Shown piece after piece: positions 43,493 to 52,873 of a DNA stretch of 64,000 nt. The stretch comes from Acidobacteriota bacterium. Its GTDB lineage: Bacteria; Acidobacteriota; Thermoanaerobaculia; Multivoradales; Multivoraceae. A program made the translations under genes and the position numbers. The stretch covers positions 1,517,778 to 1,581,777 of the forward strand of contig JAPOWR010000001.1 in assembly GCA_026707545.1 (NCBI GenBank), given 5' to 3'. The stretch's first letter is position 1, and every line of letters starts with the position of its first letter. The notes beneath the pieces were generated by a model that was not told where the DNA came from, ran no database searches, and saw nothing but the letters and a program-made list of their open reading frames with translations.

Positions 43493-44746
43493 ATGGCCAT
43501 CATCCGACCCGGAACAACCCGCTCCGGCCCCGCTCCCCGCCGCCGCCGGCTGAAAGGCCCGTGGATCGCGGTCGCCGTGGCCGGAACGCTCGTCCTGGCC
43601 GCAGCGGCCGTCATTGCCCTGACACGCGGCCCACAGTCGGGACCGGTACCCGGTGCCGACGCGACCCTGGCTCAGGCGGTTCCCGTGCGGGCGGAAGCCG
43701 CCCGACGCGGGCACCTCTCCGTGCGCACCGCCTACTCGGGCGAACTCGTGGGTGAAGTCTCCGATATCTCGCCCCAGGTTTCGGGGCTTTTGGTCGACGT
43801 GCCGGCACGAATCGGCCAGCGAGTCGCTGGCGGCACGGTGCTTGCCGTGATCGCGGACGTCGAAGTGAGGAACCAGCTCCAGGAGGCACGCGGCCAGCTC
43901 GGTGTCGCCGAAGCGAACCGCGATCGCGCCGCCGCCGAACTCGTCGGCGTCGAAGCCGACTACCAGCGGGCGATGGAGCTCTACGACCAGGGTCTACTCT
44001 CCGAGCAGGAACAGCAGCAGGTCACTTCCCAGTACGCGACGACCAAGGCGAACCTGGCCGCCGGCGAAGCCCAGGTCCAGCAGTCGGCCGCTCGCGAGGC
44101 GCTGCTTGCCGAGCAGTTCGCGAACACACGCGTGCGAGCCCCCTTCGATGCCGTCGTCTCGGACCGCTACCTGGACCGCGGCGCCCTGGTCCAGCCGGGC
44201 ACGCCGATTCTGCGCCTTGTCGAGGAGGCGCCGCTCCTGGTCCAGTTCCGAGTGCCGGAACGGGATCTCTCCGCGGTGCAGACCGGCGCCGCCTTCGACG
44301 TGGCCACCGAGGCGACGGGCGAACGAACCTTCTCCGGCATCGTGCGCCGGGTAGCCGGCGAGGTACGCCGCAACGACCGCACCGTCCTCGTCGAGGGCGA
44401 GCTGGCCGAGACGGACGAACTGCTGCTGCCGGGCATGTACGCCGATGTCTCCGTCAGCCTGCGTGACCTCGACAACGCCCTGATCGTGCCCGGTACCGCC
44501 CTGCTGGAACGCGTGGCGATGGACGGCGCCCGCTCGGTCGGTGTCCTGGTGCCGGTCGACGGTCTGGCCGAGTGGCGGAGGGTGACCGTCGCCGGGCGTT
44601 CCGGCGAGTTCAGCGCCGTTGAGGGCCTGCTCGAAGTCGGCGACCTGGTGCTGACCCTGGGGCACGACCAGCTCGGCAACGGCGCGCCGGTGCGGGTGGT
44701 CCGCAATGAGCCCGAGCCCTCCCCCACCGGTGCCGCCGGATTCTGA
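43493..44746 (+). CDS. RND efflux periplasmic adaptor (membrane fusion protein)
   Basis: 417 residues. A basic N-terminus and one membrane helix (IAVAVAGTLVLAAAAVIAL, ~25-43) anchor it in the inner membrane. The lipoyl half-motifs (VSDISPQVSGLLVDVPARIGQRV and FANTRVRAPFDAVVSDRYLDRGALV, abridged) flank a helical hairpin (~120-210, EARGQLGVAEANRDRAAAE). Beta-barrel and membrane-proximal domains follow (LVQFRVPERDLSAVQTG, VPGTALLERV). It links the RND pump to an outer membrane channel; no TolC-like gene is in the window. The permease starts 8 bases downstream. Confidence 0.93.
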   Translation: MAIIRPGTTRSGPAPRRRRLKGPWIAVAVAGTLVLAAAAVIALTRGPQSGPVPGADATLAQAVPVRAEAARRGHLSVRTAYSGELVGEVSDISPQVSGLLVDVPARIGQRVAGGTVLAVIADVEVRNQLQEARGQLGVAEANRDRAAAELVGVEADYQRAMELYDQGLLSEQEQQQVTSQYATTKANLAAGEAQVQQSAAREALLAEQFANTRVRAPFDAVVSDRYLDRGALVQPGTPILRLVEEAPLLVQFRVPERDLSAVQTGAAFDVATEATGERTFSGIVRRVAGEVRRNDRTVLVEGELAETDELLLPGMYADVSVSLRDLDNALIVPGTALLERVAMDGARSVGVLVPVDGLAEWRRVTVAGRSGEFSAVEGLLEVGDLVLTLGHDQLGNGAPVRVVRNEPEPSPTGAAGF

Positions 44747-44754
44747 GGCCGACG

Positions 44755-47700
44755 ATGAACCTTCCCCGTCTCTCCGCCAACCGCCCGGTGGGCGTGACCA
44801 TGCTCTACGTCTGCGTCGTCGTGGTCGGTCTGGTCGCGGTACGCCAGCTCGCCGTCGACCTGATGCCGGAAGTCGACATGCCCCGCATCTCCATCACGAC
44901 GACCTACGAGGGAGTGGCGCCGGAGGAAATGGAGAGCCTGATCACCCGGCCGGTCGAGCAGGCACTGTCCACCGTCACCGGCCTCGACCAGTTGAACTCC
45001 ATGTCCGCGGAGGGCATGAGCAGCATCCAGGCCCAGTTCGACTGGGGCGTCGACCTGAACGAAGTCGTGAACGACATCCGCGAGCAGCTCGACTTCGTGC
45101 GGGGCATGCTGCCGGAGGACGCCTCCGAACCGACCCTGTTCAAGTTCAACCTGTCCGACATGCCGGTCGTCTTCCTGGGCCTGTCGGGCACGGGCGACGC
45201 GCGCCAGGTCCGCCACATGGCCGAACAGACGATCAGCCGGCGGCTGGAACGCCTGCCCGGCGTCGCCTCGGCGGAAATCCAGGGCGGCCGCGTGCGGGAG
45301 ATCCAGGTCCAGCTCGCCGCCGACCGGATGGCGGCGCTCGGGATCACGCCCAGCGAGGTCACGATGGCCCTGTCCCGGGAGAACCGCAACGTCTCCGCCG
45401 GCGACATGCTGGAGACCGGGCGAGAGGTCCTGATCCGCGCGATCGGCGAGTTCGAACGCAAGGTCGACGTAGAGAACACGATCGTGGCCATCCGCGACGG
45501 CCGGCCGATCCTGGTGCGGGACGTCGGACGGGTCGACGACGGCATCCGCGAGTTGACCAACGAGCTGTGGATCAACGGCGATCCGGGCATGCGGATGTAC
45601 GTGATGAAGCAGTCCGGCGCGAACACGGTCGAGGTCGTGGACCGCTTGAAGCGCGAGATCGACGCGATCAACCGCGACTACGCCGGCCGCGCCGAGATCA
45701 CGATCCTCATGGACGGCGCCGAGTTCATCCGCCAGGCCGTGAACAACGTCCAGTTGGGGGCCCTGTTCGGCGCCGCGCTGGCCGTGCTCGTGCTGATGTT
45801 CTTCCTCCGCGACATGCGGGCGACCCTGATCGTCGGCGCGGCCATCCCGATCTCGGTGCTGGCGACGATCTCCCTGATGTACTTCAACGGCTTCACCCTG
45901 AACGTGATCTCCCTGGCCGGCATCGCGCTCGGCGTCGGCATGCTGGTCGACGGCTCCATCGTGGTGCTCGAGAGCATCTACCGCCGGCTCCACGAGGGCG
46001 AACGTCCTACCGCCGCGGCGATCGCCGGCAGCAACGAAGTGGCGATGGCGATCGCGGCCGGCACACTGACCACCGTGGCCGTCTTCCTGCCGGTGGTCTT
46101 CATCTCCGGATTCGCCGGGATCTTCTTCAACCAGTTGGCGATCACCGTCAGCTTCGCCCTGCTCTGCGCGCTATTCGTCGCCCTGACACTGATTCCGGCC
46201 GCCGCCGCCCGCTGGCTGCGGGAGGTCCCGAAGAGCCGCCAGGTGACGGACGAGTGCGTCGCCGCCCTCGGGCCGGTCGACATGGCCTATGGCCGGATGA
46301 TCGAGTGGGCCCTCGGCAGGCCCGGCCTGGTGATGGCCACGGCCGTCGTGCTCCTGCTCGGATCCCTCGCCCTGGTTCCGGTGATCGGGCTCGAGCTGAT
46401 GCCCGAAAGCGACGAGGGCCAGCTCAACATGCGGGTCGAGATGCCCGTTGGCGCTCCGCTCGACGCGACCACCGGCACGATGAAGGAGATCGAGAGTCGC
46501 GTCCGTGGCGCGCTGAGACCCGACGAACTCGACAGCCTGATCACGACCGCCGGTCCCGAGAGCTGGTGGCGGCCCGCCCAGTCCAACCAGGGCACGATGG
46601 AGGTCATGCTCACCCCGCTGACCGATCGAAGTCGCGGGCAGGAGGAGATCCTCGCGTCGATCCGCCATGCCATCGCCGACGTGCCGGCGGCCCAGATCCA
46701 GCTCTACGCCTCGTCCAACAACATGATGATGCGGATGATGCGCGGCGGCCAGGACGCCCGTCTCGTCGTCGAGATCCGCGGCCACGACCTGGACCAGGGC
46801 AATGACCTCGCCCAGCGCGTGATCGATGCGATGGCCGCGGTCCCCGGGGTCGTTCACCCGCGGCTCGACCGCGAGTCCGGCCAGCTCGAGCGAACCCTCC
46901 GGGTCGATCGCGCCCGCCTCGCCGAACTCGGTCTCAACGGCAGCCAGGTCGCCGACGCGGTCGAGCACTACGTCCTCGGACGGGTGGCGACCAAGTTCCG
47001 CGACCAGGGCGACGAGTTCGACATCCGGGTCCAGCTCCAGCCCGAGGACCGGCTGCGCATCGAGCAGTTGCCGCAGCTCCCCATCGTGACTCCGCGCGGC
47101 GACATCGTGCCCCTGGGTTCGGTCGCCAGCATCAATCCGGGCGAGGGGCCCCTGTCCATCAACCGCGAGAACCAGGAGCGCTACATGCAGGTCCTCGCCG
47201 GCATCGACGGGCGGAGGTTCAGCGATGTGGCGAGCGACGTCGAGGCCGCTCTGGCCCGGGTCGAGACGCCCTACGGCTTCACCGTCGAGATGGGCGGTGA
47301 GCTGGAAGAGCAGCGCCAGGTCTTCGTGGAGTTGCTCATCGGCGTACTGCTGGCCGTCTTCCTCGTCTACACCGTGATGGCGGTCCAGTTCGAGTCTCTG
47401 GTCCAGCCCCTGGTCATCATGACCGCGGTGCCCTTCTCGCTGCTCGGCGTGCTCCTGACCCTGGCGGTCACGGGCACGACCCTGAACATGAACTCCTTCC
47501 TCGGCCTCGTCGTCCTGGTCGGCATCGTGGTCAACAACGCGATCGTGCTGGTCGACAACGTGAACCGCATGCGCCGGGATGTCGGCTGCACGCTCCGCGA
47601 GGCCCTGATCCGTGGATCGCGCCGCCGCCTGCGGCCCATCCTGATGACGACGCTGACCACCGCACTCGGCCTGCTGCCGCTGACCCTCGGACTCGGCGAG

Positions 47701-47919
47701 GGCTCCGAACTCCAGGCGCCCCTGGCGCGGGTCGTCGTCGGCGGTCTGCTCGCCTCGACCCTGATCACGCTGATCTTCGTGCCCTCGCTCTATCTGCTGG
47801 TCGAGCGCGGTCGGGAACGGCGACGCGCCATACGCGGCCGGCGGAAGGCGGCACGGAAGGCCGGCGTGCACCTGCCGCAAGCCGCGCCGGCGCTGCAGCG
47901 CTCCCGGGTTCAGGCCTGA
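44755..47919 (+). CDS. RND-family efflux permease (HAE/AcrB superfamily)
   Basis: 1054 residues, twelve membrane helices in two repeats with large periplasmic loops. It exports toxic compounds using the proton gradient. The start LPRLSANRPVGVTMLYVCVVVVGLVAVRQL is typical, as are PEVDMPRISITTTYEGVAPEEMESLI, the TM4 GVGMLVDGSIVVLESIYRRL (one proton-relay Asp; the second is Gly) and the TM10 GIVVNNAIVLVDNVNRMR (Asn where AcrB has Lys). These variants are common outside the AcrB subgroup. A Met-rich stretch (SSNNMMMRMMRGGQ) in the second loop is notable and could contact metal or hydrophobic ligand. Substrate unknown. Confidence 0.95.
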   Translation: MNLPRLSANRPVGVTMLYVCVVVVGLVAVRQLAVDLMPEVDMPRISITTTYEGVAPEEMESLITRPVEQALSTVTGLDQLNSMSAEGMSSIQAQFDWGVDLNEVVNDIREQLDFVRGMLPEDASEPTLFKFNLSDMPVVFLGLSGTGDARQVRHMAEQTISRRLERLPGVASAEIQGGRVREIQVQLAADRMAALGITPSEVTMALSRENRNVSAGDMLETGREVLIRAIGEFERKVDVENTIVAIRDGRPILVRDVGRVDDGIRELTNELWINGDPGMRMYVMKQSGANTVEVVDRLKREIDAINRDYAGRAEITILMDGAEFIRQAVNNVQLGALFGAALAVLVLMFFLRDMRATLIVGAAIPISVLATISLMYFNGFTLNVISLAGIALGVGMLVDGSIVVLESIYRRLHEGERPTAAAIAGSNEVAMAIAAGTLTTVAVFLPVVFISGFAGIFFNQLAITVSFALLCALFVALTLIPAAAARWLREVPKSRQVTDECVAALGPVDMAYGRMIEWALGRPGLVMATAVVLLLGSLALVPVIGLELMPESDEGQLNMRVEMPVGAPLDATTGTMKEIESRVRGALRPDELDSLITTAGPESWWRPAQSNQGTMEVMLTPLTDRSRGQEEILASIRHAIADVPAAQIQLYASSNNMMMRMMRGGQDARLVVEIRGHDLDQGNDLAQRVIDAMAAVPGVVHPRLDRESGQLERTLRVDRARLAELGLNGSQVADAVEHYVLGRVATKFRDQGDEFDIRVQLQPEDRLRIEQLPQLPIVTPRGDIVPLGSVASINPGEGPLSINRENQERYMQVLAGIDGRRFSDVASDVEAALARVETPYGFTVEMGGELEEQRQVFVELLIGVLLAVFLVYTVMAVQFESLVQPLVIMTAVPFSLLGVLLTLAVTGTTLNMNSFLGLVVLVGIVVNNAIVLVDNVNRMRRDVGCTLREALIRGSRRRLRPILMTTLTTALGLLPLTLGLGEGSELQAPLARVVVGGLLASTLITLIFVPSLYLLVERGRERRRAIRGRRKAARKAGVHLPQAAPALQRSRVQA

Positions 47920-47932
47920 ACGCGCCGGACGC

Positions 47933-50605
47933 TCACTTCGCGCTGCCCCACCGGTACTGCAGCCGGGAGTAGTAGTACGCGCCGCTGACGTCGAAGGGCG
48001 AGCGGGTGCTGTACAGGTTGCCGAGCCGCATCGGCGTCGGATTGCCGTCGCCGGTCTCGCCTAGTGCGTTGCGAGCGCCGATCGCCAGCCGGGCTCCGGC
48101 CGGCAACGGGATGCCGACTTCGACGTCCAGCAGGTACACGCCGCCGAAGTCCACGGGGATGAACGGGTCGTACCAGCTGTCGTAGTAGCCGAGCCGCGCA
48201 AGCAGTTCGACCGGCCGCCGGGTCGAGGTGTGACGGCCCAGTTCGTGGTGCAGCGTCGCGTTCCAGCGCACTCCCGGCAGGGCCTCCTCCAGCTCCCGGA
48301 TGCGCTGCTGGTCCAGGGTCAGCGGGTTGAAGTCCACCACTTCGGTCGAGGTCACGTTGAGCGCAAGGTCGAGCGTCGTGTGCCCGCCGGCCTGCGGCGG
48401 CCGCCAGGTGACGACCAGGTCCACGCCCTCCGTGCGGGTCTCGAAGTCGTTGGCGAAGAAGCGGAAGTTCGTGATGTTGCCGGCGCTCGTGATGCCTTCC
48501 GCGAGCAGTTGCTCCACCTCGAAGGGCTGGAGCTCGAACAGCCCGGTCACTCCCAGTCGATCGCTCACCTCGACGCGGAACACGTCCGCCGTGAACGTCA
48601 ACGGGCCGCGCTCGAAGATCGCACCGGCGGCCAGGTTGACCGACTTCTCCGCGTCGAGGGCCTTGCCCCCGCGTAGCTCCGCGACCCTGGAGGCCGGCGG
48701 GATCGTGCCGTTGTTCACGAGTTCGAACCGCTCCGCGTCCCACTGCGTCGAGACGTTGAACGCGTTCTGCTGGCCGGGCGTCGGCGCCCGGAAGCCGGTG
48801 GACGCGCTCGCGCGGAGAGCGAGGGCCCCGGAGACCTGACGGCGGCCCGCGATCTTGCCGTTGAGCGTCGAACCGAAGTCCTCGTAGTCCTCCAAACGGA
48901 CTGCCAGGCCCAGGTTCCACGACTCGTCGGGCGGACCGTACTCCAGGTCGCCGAACACCGCCGCGTTGGCACGGGTCCAGTCTCCCGCCGCGACCGGGCT
49001 GAACCCGGGGAAGCCGTTCGAGCCGGAACTGAATCCCTGCTGGGCATAGGGGCCGATCTGCCAGGAGGCGGGGTCGCCGAGACCGATCTCGAACCGCTCC
49101 TCGCGCCACTCCAGCCCGCCGGCCAGATGGAGTCGCTCGCCGAACTGACGCAACAGATCGAGATTCGCGCTCACGTCGCTCTGGCCGTAGAGGCCGGGCT
49201 CGAAGGATGTCGGGCTGAGCGGCCCGAGCGACGCGTTCACGCTGTCGAACAGCAGGAAGTCGATCTCGTTCCGGCCGCCGCTGACACTCACGTCCCAGAT
49301 GGTGCCGGACGCGGTGAACCCGCGAACGCCGAGAACGAGCGAAGAGTCCACGCGGTCGCCTCCGAACACCGGCTGGAAGCCGCCCGGATAGAGCTCCTGG
49401 AAGCTGAAGCAGTTCGGATCGTTGAACACCCGGGCGAGCGCGTTCTGCTCCGGAAGCGCGTCCGTCACCCTGACGACCGGGCATCCCGCCGAACCGTTGG
49501 GCGTCCCGTCGGCCGCGTCCAGGACGTCGCCGATCAGCAGCGACGCGCCGCCGTCGCCGCTGTAGACCGCGTCCCGAGTGTTCGGGTTGCGGAAGAAGAA
49601 GTTCCTCGCCGTCACGTGACGGTCCGCATGGTTCGCCCAGCCGTAGAACCGTACCGTCCCGCTGCTGCCCAGCGGCCGGCCGAAGTTGATCCAGAACTTC
49701 ACGTCGTCGTCGACCTCGGCCTTGCCCCACCTCTGCGCGGGATCGGCCACATGGGTGTTCCCCGCGGCGACCAGAGCCGCCGCATCCGCGCGCTGGATCG
49801 CGCGATTCGTCGGGTTGGCGCCGCCGACCTCGACGCTCAGATTGGCGAAACCGGTCTCGCCCCAGGGAAGACCGACGTTGCCGGCCACGGTGACGGACTC
49901 GCCGTCGCCCGCGTCGTACAGGCCGGTCAGCACCTCGAGCGAACCGCCAGAACGCGCGTCCTTCAGCAGGAAGTTCATGATCCCGGCGATCGCGTCCGAG
50001 CCGTACTGCGCCGAGGCGCCGTCCCTCAGGACCTCGACCTGACGAAGCGCGATGGCCGGAATCGCGGACAGGTCCGGTCCCTGGGCGCCGTGGGAGACAC
50101 CGATTCGCGACCACAGGATCACGGCCCCGCGGTGCCGCCGCTTGCCGTTCACCAGCACCAGCGTGTGGTCGGGCGCCAGGCCGCGCAGGTTCGTGGGCCG
50201 CACGATGGTCGCCGCATCCCCGCTGATCGAACTGATGTTCAGCGACGGCACCACGGTGCGCAGAAGGTTGTCGAGGTTCGTCTCCCCCTGATGCGCCACG
50301 TGCTCCGCGGAGATCACGTCGATGGGCACCATCGATTTCGTCACCGAACGCTCCCGCGCCCGGCTGCCGGTGACGACGATCTCCTCGTGGACGTGTGCGG
50401 CCGGATCGTCGGACCCGGCTTCATCGTACCCGTCGTGCTCGTCGTCGCCGCCCTCTGCCGCGGCCTCCCGCTCGTCGGCATGCGAAGCCGCGTGGTCCTC
50501 CACTTGCTGGGTCCACAGCGAACGGGGCTGTGCGAAGCCGACGAGGAGCAGCGCAACCGCAGCGAGCCAAACGCTGCGGCTCAAAGAAGCACTGTCACCG
50601 CTCAT
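47933..50605 (-). CDS. TonB-dependent outer-membrane receptor
   Basis: 890 residues from the ATG at 50605. Signal peptide ~1-33. Residues ~36-74 form a His- and acid-rich linker (DHAASHADER, DDEHDGYDE, HVHEE) just before the TonB-box-like EEIVVTGSR. The plug domain follows: MVPIDVISAEHV, NLDNLLRTVVPSLN, RPTNLRGLAPDHTLVLVNGKRRH and VEVLRDGASAQYGSDAIAGIMNF. The beta barrel ends at RLQYRWGSAK. It imports a large or scarce ligand. The plug resembles receptors of the 'iron complex or vitamin' type common in Acidobacteriota and Caulobacter relatives. It overlaps the esterase gene by 11 bases, so the two are co-expressed. The His-rich linker might bind metal. Confidence 0.93.
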   Translation of the reverse strand: MSGDSASLSRSVWLAAVALLLVGFAQPRSLWTQQVEDHAASHADEREAAAEGGDDEHDGYDEAGSDDPAAHVHEEIVVTGSRARERSVTKSMVPIDVISAEHVAHQGETNLDNLLRTVVPSLNISSISGDAATIVRPTNLRGLAPDHTLVLVNGKRRHRGAVILWSRIGVSHGAQGPDLSAIPAIALRQVEVLRDGASAQYGSDAIAGIMNFLLKDARSGGSLEVLTGLYDAGDGESVTVAGNVGLPWGETGFANLSVEVGGANPTNRAIQRADAAALVAAGNTHVADPAQRWGKAEVDDDVKFWINFGRPLGSSGTVRFYGWANHADRHVTARNFFFRNPNTRDAVYSGDGGASLLIGDVLDAADGTPNGSAGCPVVRVTDALPEQNALARVFNDPNCFSFQELYPGGFQPVFGGDRVDSSLVLGVRGFTASGTIWDVSVSGGRNEIDFLLFDSVNASLGPLSPTSFEPGLYGQSDVSANLDLLRQFGERLHLAGGLEWREERFEIGLGDPASWQIGPYAQQGFSSGSNGFPGFSPVAAGDWTRANAAVFGDLEYGPPDESWNLGLAVRLEDYEDFGSTLNGKIAGRRQVSGALALRASASTGFRAPTPGQQNAFNVSTQWDAERFELVNNGTIPPASRVAELRGGKALDAEKSVNLAAGAIFERGPLTFTADVFRVEVSDRLGVTGLFELQPFEVEQLLAEGITSAGNITNFRFFANDFETRTEGVDLVVTWRPPQAGGHTTLDLALNVTSTEVVDFNPLTLDQQRIRELEEALPGVRWNATLHHELGRHTSTRRPVELLARLGYYDSWYDPFIPVDFGGVYLLDVEVGIPLPAGARLAIGARNALGETGDGNPTPMRLGNLYSTRSPFDVSGAYYYSRLQYRWGSAK

Positions 50606-51734
50606 TCGGCTCGGAATCGTCCCAGTTGCGGTCATGGAACCGCAACAAATCCGCACCGTGGGTCTCGTAGAACCACACCGGGTTGTGATCCACACCTGGT
50701 GCGATCAGGCGTTCTGCGGGAACGCCCAATCCGTACAGGTAGCCCAGGTACTCCAGGCTGGCCTCGTAGTTGAATCCCCTGCTGCCTGCCCAGATCAAGA
50801 TGTTGAGTTGCGGCTGCATTCCACCTTGCGCGTAGGACCGGGCAAGGCTGTACGCGTCGTTACCTTTTCCGAAGTCAAAGGACCTGGCATTGGCACCCGC
50901 CACCCTTGGATCCCGTTCAACGCCGTCGTTCTCGAAGACCAGTCTTTCCACCGCATAGCCGGGGCCACCAGGTGCGGCTGAGATGAACAGGTGGGGATAC
51001 CTGAACATGATCCGCGTAGTCCGTCGTCCCCCCTGGGAGAACCCCTGCAGGGCTCGCCCACCGCGGTGAGCCAGAGTGCGGTAGGTGTGGTCGATGTGTG
51101 GAATCAACTCCCGGACGAAGACATGTTCCCCGTTGGAATCCTCGTAGTCGTACCAGCTCACCTTGCCACCGTTCCCCCAGACGAAGATCACCGGGCGCAC
51201 GGCACCCGAAGCAACGGCGGCATGCACGTGCTCGGCGATGCCGATGCCCGCCGATTCGCTGCCCGGTCGGCCGCCGTGCAGGTAGTAGATGACCGGATAG
51301 CGGGTCTGACGATTGGCAGCGTCGTCGTACCCTGGCGGAAGGTAGATGTAGTAGCCCACCGGAACACCCATGGACGAGCTTGTGAACGTCGCGTGAGTCA
51401 CGCCCGGAACCCTGCGGTCCTCCGCGGGCGGGTTGACCCAGTTGAAGGGTCCGCGCCCGCGCCCGAGGAACGCCCGAATCTCGCCGGGATCCGCTCGGCC
51501 GTCTCTGTTGGCATCGAGCAGCGAGAACGCGCCCGGCATCACTTCGTCTTCGGTCAGCACCCCATCGCCGTTGCGATCGGCCATGAAGGCGTTTCCCGCC
51601 TGGCCATCCGCCTCGTTGGCCGGCTCCTGAGTTTCCGCCTGGGGACTGCCGGTTTGTCCAGCTGACGCCGCCGGCAACGGCTGCGTAGTCGCCAGCACCA
51701 GGAGCGCACTGGCGAGGTTGCGACTGACTCCCAA
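50595..51734 (-). CDS. Secreted esterase with two EF-hand calcium sites
   Basis: 379 residues from a TTG start with GGAGG eight bases upstream. Signal peptide 1-25, a Gln/Glu-rich linker, then two EF-hand loops, D53-E64 (DRNGDGVLTEDE) and D74-E85 (DANRDGRADPGE). The C-terminal ~270 residues are an alpha/beta-hydrolase of the esterase D/feruloyl esterase-like family: YPVIYYLHGGRPGSES, oxyanion region, nucleophile elbow LQGFSQGGRRT, and a C-terminal GVDHNPVWFYETHG with the catalytic His. Similar modules with TonB receptors act on siderophores or plant phenolic esters. The coupling to the receptor gene suggests it processes that receptor's ligand. Confidence 0.87.
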   Translation of the reverse strand: MGVSRNLASALLVLATTQPLPAASAGQTGSPQAETQEPANEADGQAGNAFMADRNGDGVLTEDEVMPGAFSLLDANRDGRADPGEIRAFLGRGRGPFNWVNPPAEDRRVPGVTHATFTSSSMGVPVGYYIYLPPGYDDAANRQTRYPVIYYLHGGRPGSESAGIGIAEHVHAAVASGAVRPVIFVWGNGGKVSWYDYEDSNGEHVFVRELIPHIDHTYRTLAHRGGRALQGFSQGGRRTTRIMFRYPHLFISAAPGGPGYAVERLVFENDGVERDPRVAGANARSFDFGKGNDAYSLARSYAQGGMQPQLNILIWAGSRGFNYEASLEYLGYLYGLGVPAERLIAPGVDHNPVWFYETHGADLLRFHDRNWDDSEPNER

Positions 51735-51737
51735 CTT

Positions 51738-52802
51738 CTAAACCTCCGTCCGCCGTTTCGGTTCGACCTTGGCCACGGTGATCAGGGACTCCACGCAGTC
51801 GCGGAGGGACTCGTCGAAGGGGCGGAACGTGATGCCCGTCGCTGCCCGCATCCGGTCGTTGCGCAGCTCGACACCCGCCCAGATGCCTCGCAGTTCCTCC
51901 TCGCGCTTCTGTATGTGGTCGGGGTGGATCTCGGTGACCGCGGGCGTGTCATGACGGAGTTCCGGCAGTAGCCGGTCGATCCCGGCGTTGATCTCCTCTA
52001 CCGCCACCGCATCGGCCGACCAGGCGATGAAGCGCTCGCCGTTCTTCACGCTGATGCTCTCGAGCAGGCGGATGTGGCACTCGGCATCGTCGCGCACATC
52101 GACCGTCATCCAGGGCCGGTAGGCCTGGTTCTGCTTGCACTCGCCCAGCAGCATCAGTTCGATGTTGTGCTGCCAGGGCCCCTTCTCCTTCTGATGCGCC
52201 GACAGGATCGGGCCGACGTTGTCGCCCGGGCAGCAGGTGATCGCGTCCCAGTGGCCGCTCTGCTCCGCCGCCTTGGTGAACGCCTGCTGAGCGTAGATCT
52301 TGCTCATCGAATAGCCGTGGCCGCGCTCCGGCGTCCGCTTCGGGTTCGACTCGTCCGGATACCGATCCTCGTAAAGTACCGGCCGGCGCACGAACTCGTA
52401 GATGTCGGCCTCCATGATGACGGCGGCGATGCTCGAAGTGACGACGATGCGCGTCACCGAACCCGACTTCTCGATGCTCGCGACGATGTGGTCGCAGACG
52501 TTCTTCACGTAGTCGAAGTCGTTGTAGTCGCTGACGTGGGCAATGTGCGCGACGCCGTGGCAGCCGGCGAAGATGTCGTCGAAGCAACCCGCCTCGTCCA
52601 GGTTCGCGGAGTGGATCGTCAGCCGACCGGAGGAGTAGCCAGGCATCTCCCGCAGAAAGGTCGTCTTCTCCGGATCGTCCGCGTCGCGCACGCAGGCGCG
52701 CACCCGGTAGCCCTTGTCGAGCAAGAGGCGGACCGTCCAGCCGCCGACGAAGCCCGCGCTGCCCGTGACCGCGACCGTGCCGCCCTTTGGGATCGGAGCC
52801 AT
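51738..52802 (-). CDS. NAD-dependent epimerase/dehydratase (dihydroflavonol reductase-like)
   Basis: 354 residues of the extended SDR family. The cofactor motif is VAVTGSAGFVGGWTVRLLLDKGYRV; the pattern then shows VCDHIVASIEKSGSVTRIVVTSSIAAV and the catalytic YSMSKIYAQQAF. This layout is closest to dihydroflavonol-4-reductase/cinnamoyl-CoA reductase-type enzymes, which reduce ketones with NADPH. The substrate is unknown. The start has GGAGGG about ten bases upstream. The gene is followed 4 bases later by the esterase start, so all three minus-strand genes (epimerase, esterase, receptor) look like one operon. Confidence 0.88.
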   Translation of the reverse strand: MAPIPKGGTVAVTGSAGFVGGWTVRLLLDKGYRVRACVRDADDPEKTTFLREMPGYSSGRLTIHSANLDEAGCFDDIFAGCHGVAHIAHVSDYNDFDYVKNVCDHIVASIEKSGSVTRIVVTSSIAAVIMEADIYEFVRRPVLYEDRYPDESNPKRTPERGHGYSMSKIYAQQAFTKAAEQSGHWDAITCCPGDNVGPILSAHQKEKGPWQHNIELMLLGECKQNQAYRPWMTVDVRDDAECHIRLLESISVKNGERFIAWSADAVAVEEINAGIDRLLPELRHDTPAVTEIHPDHIQKREEELRGIWAGVELRNDRMRAATGITFRPFDESLRDCVESLITVAKVEPKRRTEV

Positions 52803-52859
52803 ATCGCTTTACCCTCCGTGGATTGGTTCGCGCGCGACGATAACCGACGGCGAACCTGC

Positions 52860-52865
52860 TAGCTT
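52860..52865 (+). promoter_or_regulatory. Near-leaderless -10 box, GNAT gene
   Basis: TAGCTT followed by 8 bases and a TTG at 52874, with no Shine-Dalgarno. Confidence 0.4.
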
Positions 52866-52873
52866 TACACCGC

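Noticed and set aside
44167-47880. Two long minus-strand frames opposite the RND adaptor and permease
   Set aside because: Composition is His/Asp/Gly/Val-biased antisense of conserved transporter sequence; no start context or motif.
49127-50773. 548-codon plus-strand frame opposite the TonB receptor
   Set aside because: The receptor is confidently coding on the other strand; the antisense peptide has no recognisable fold.
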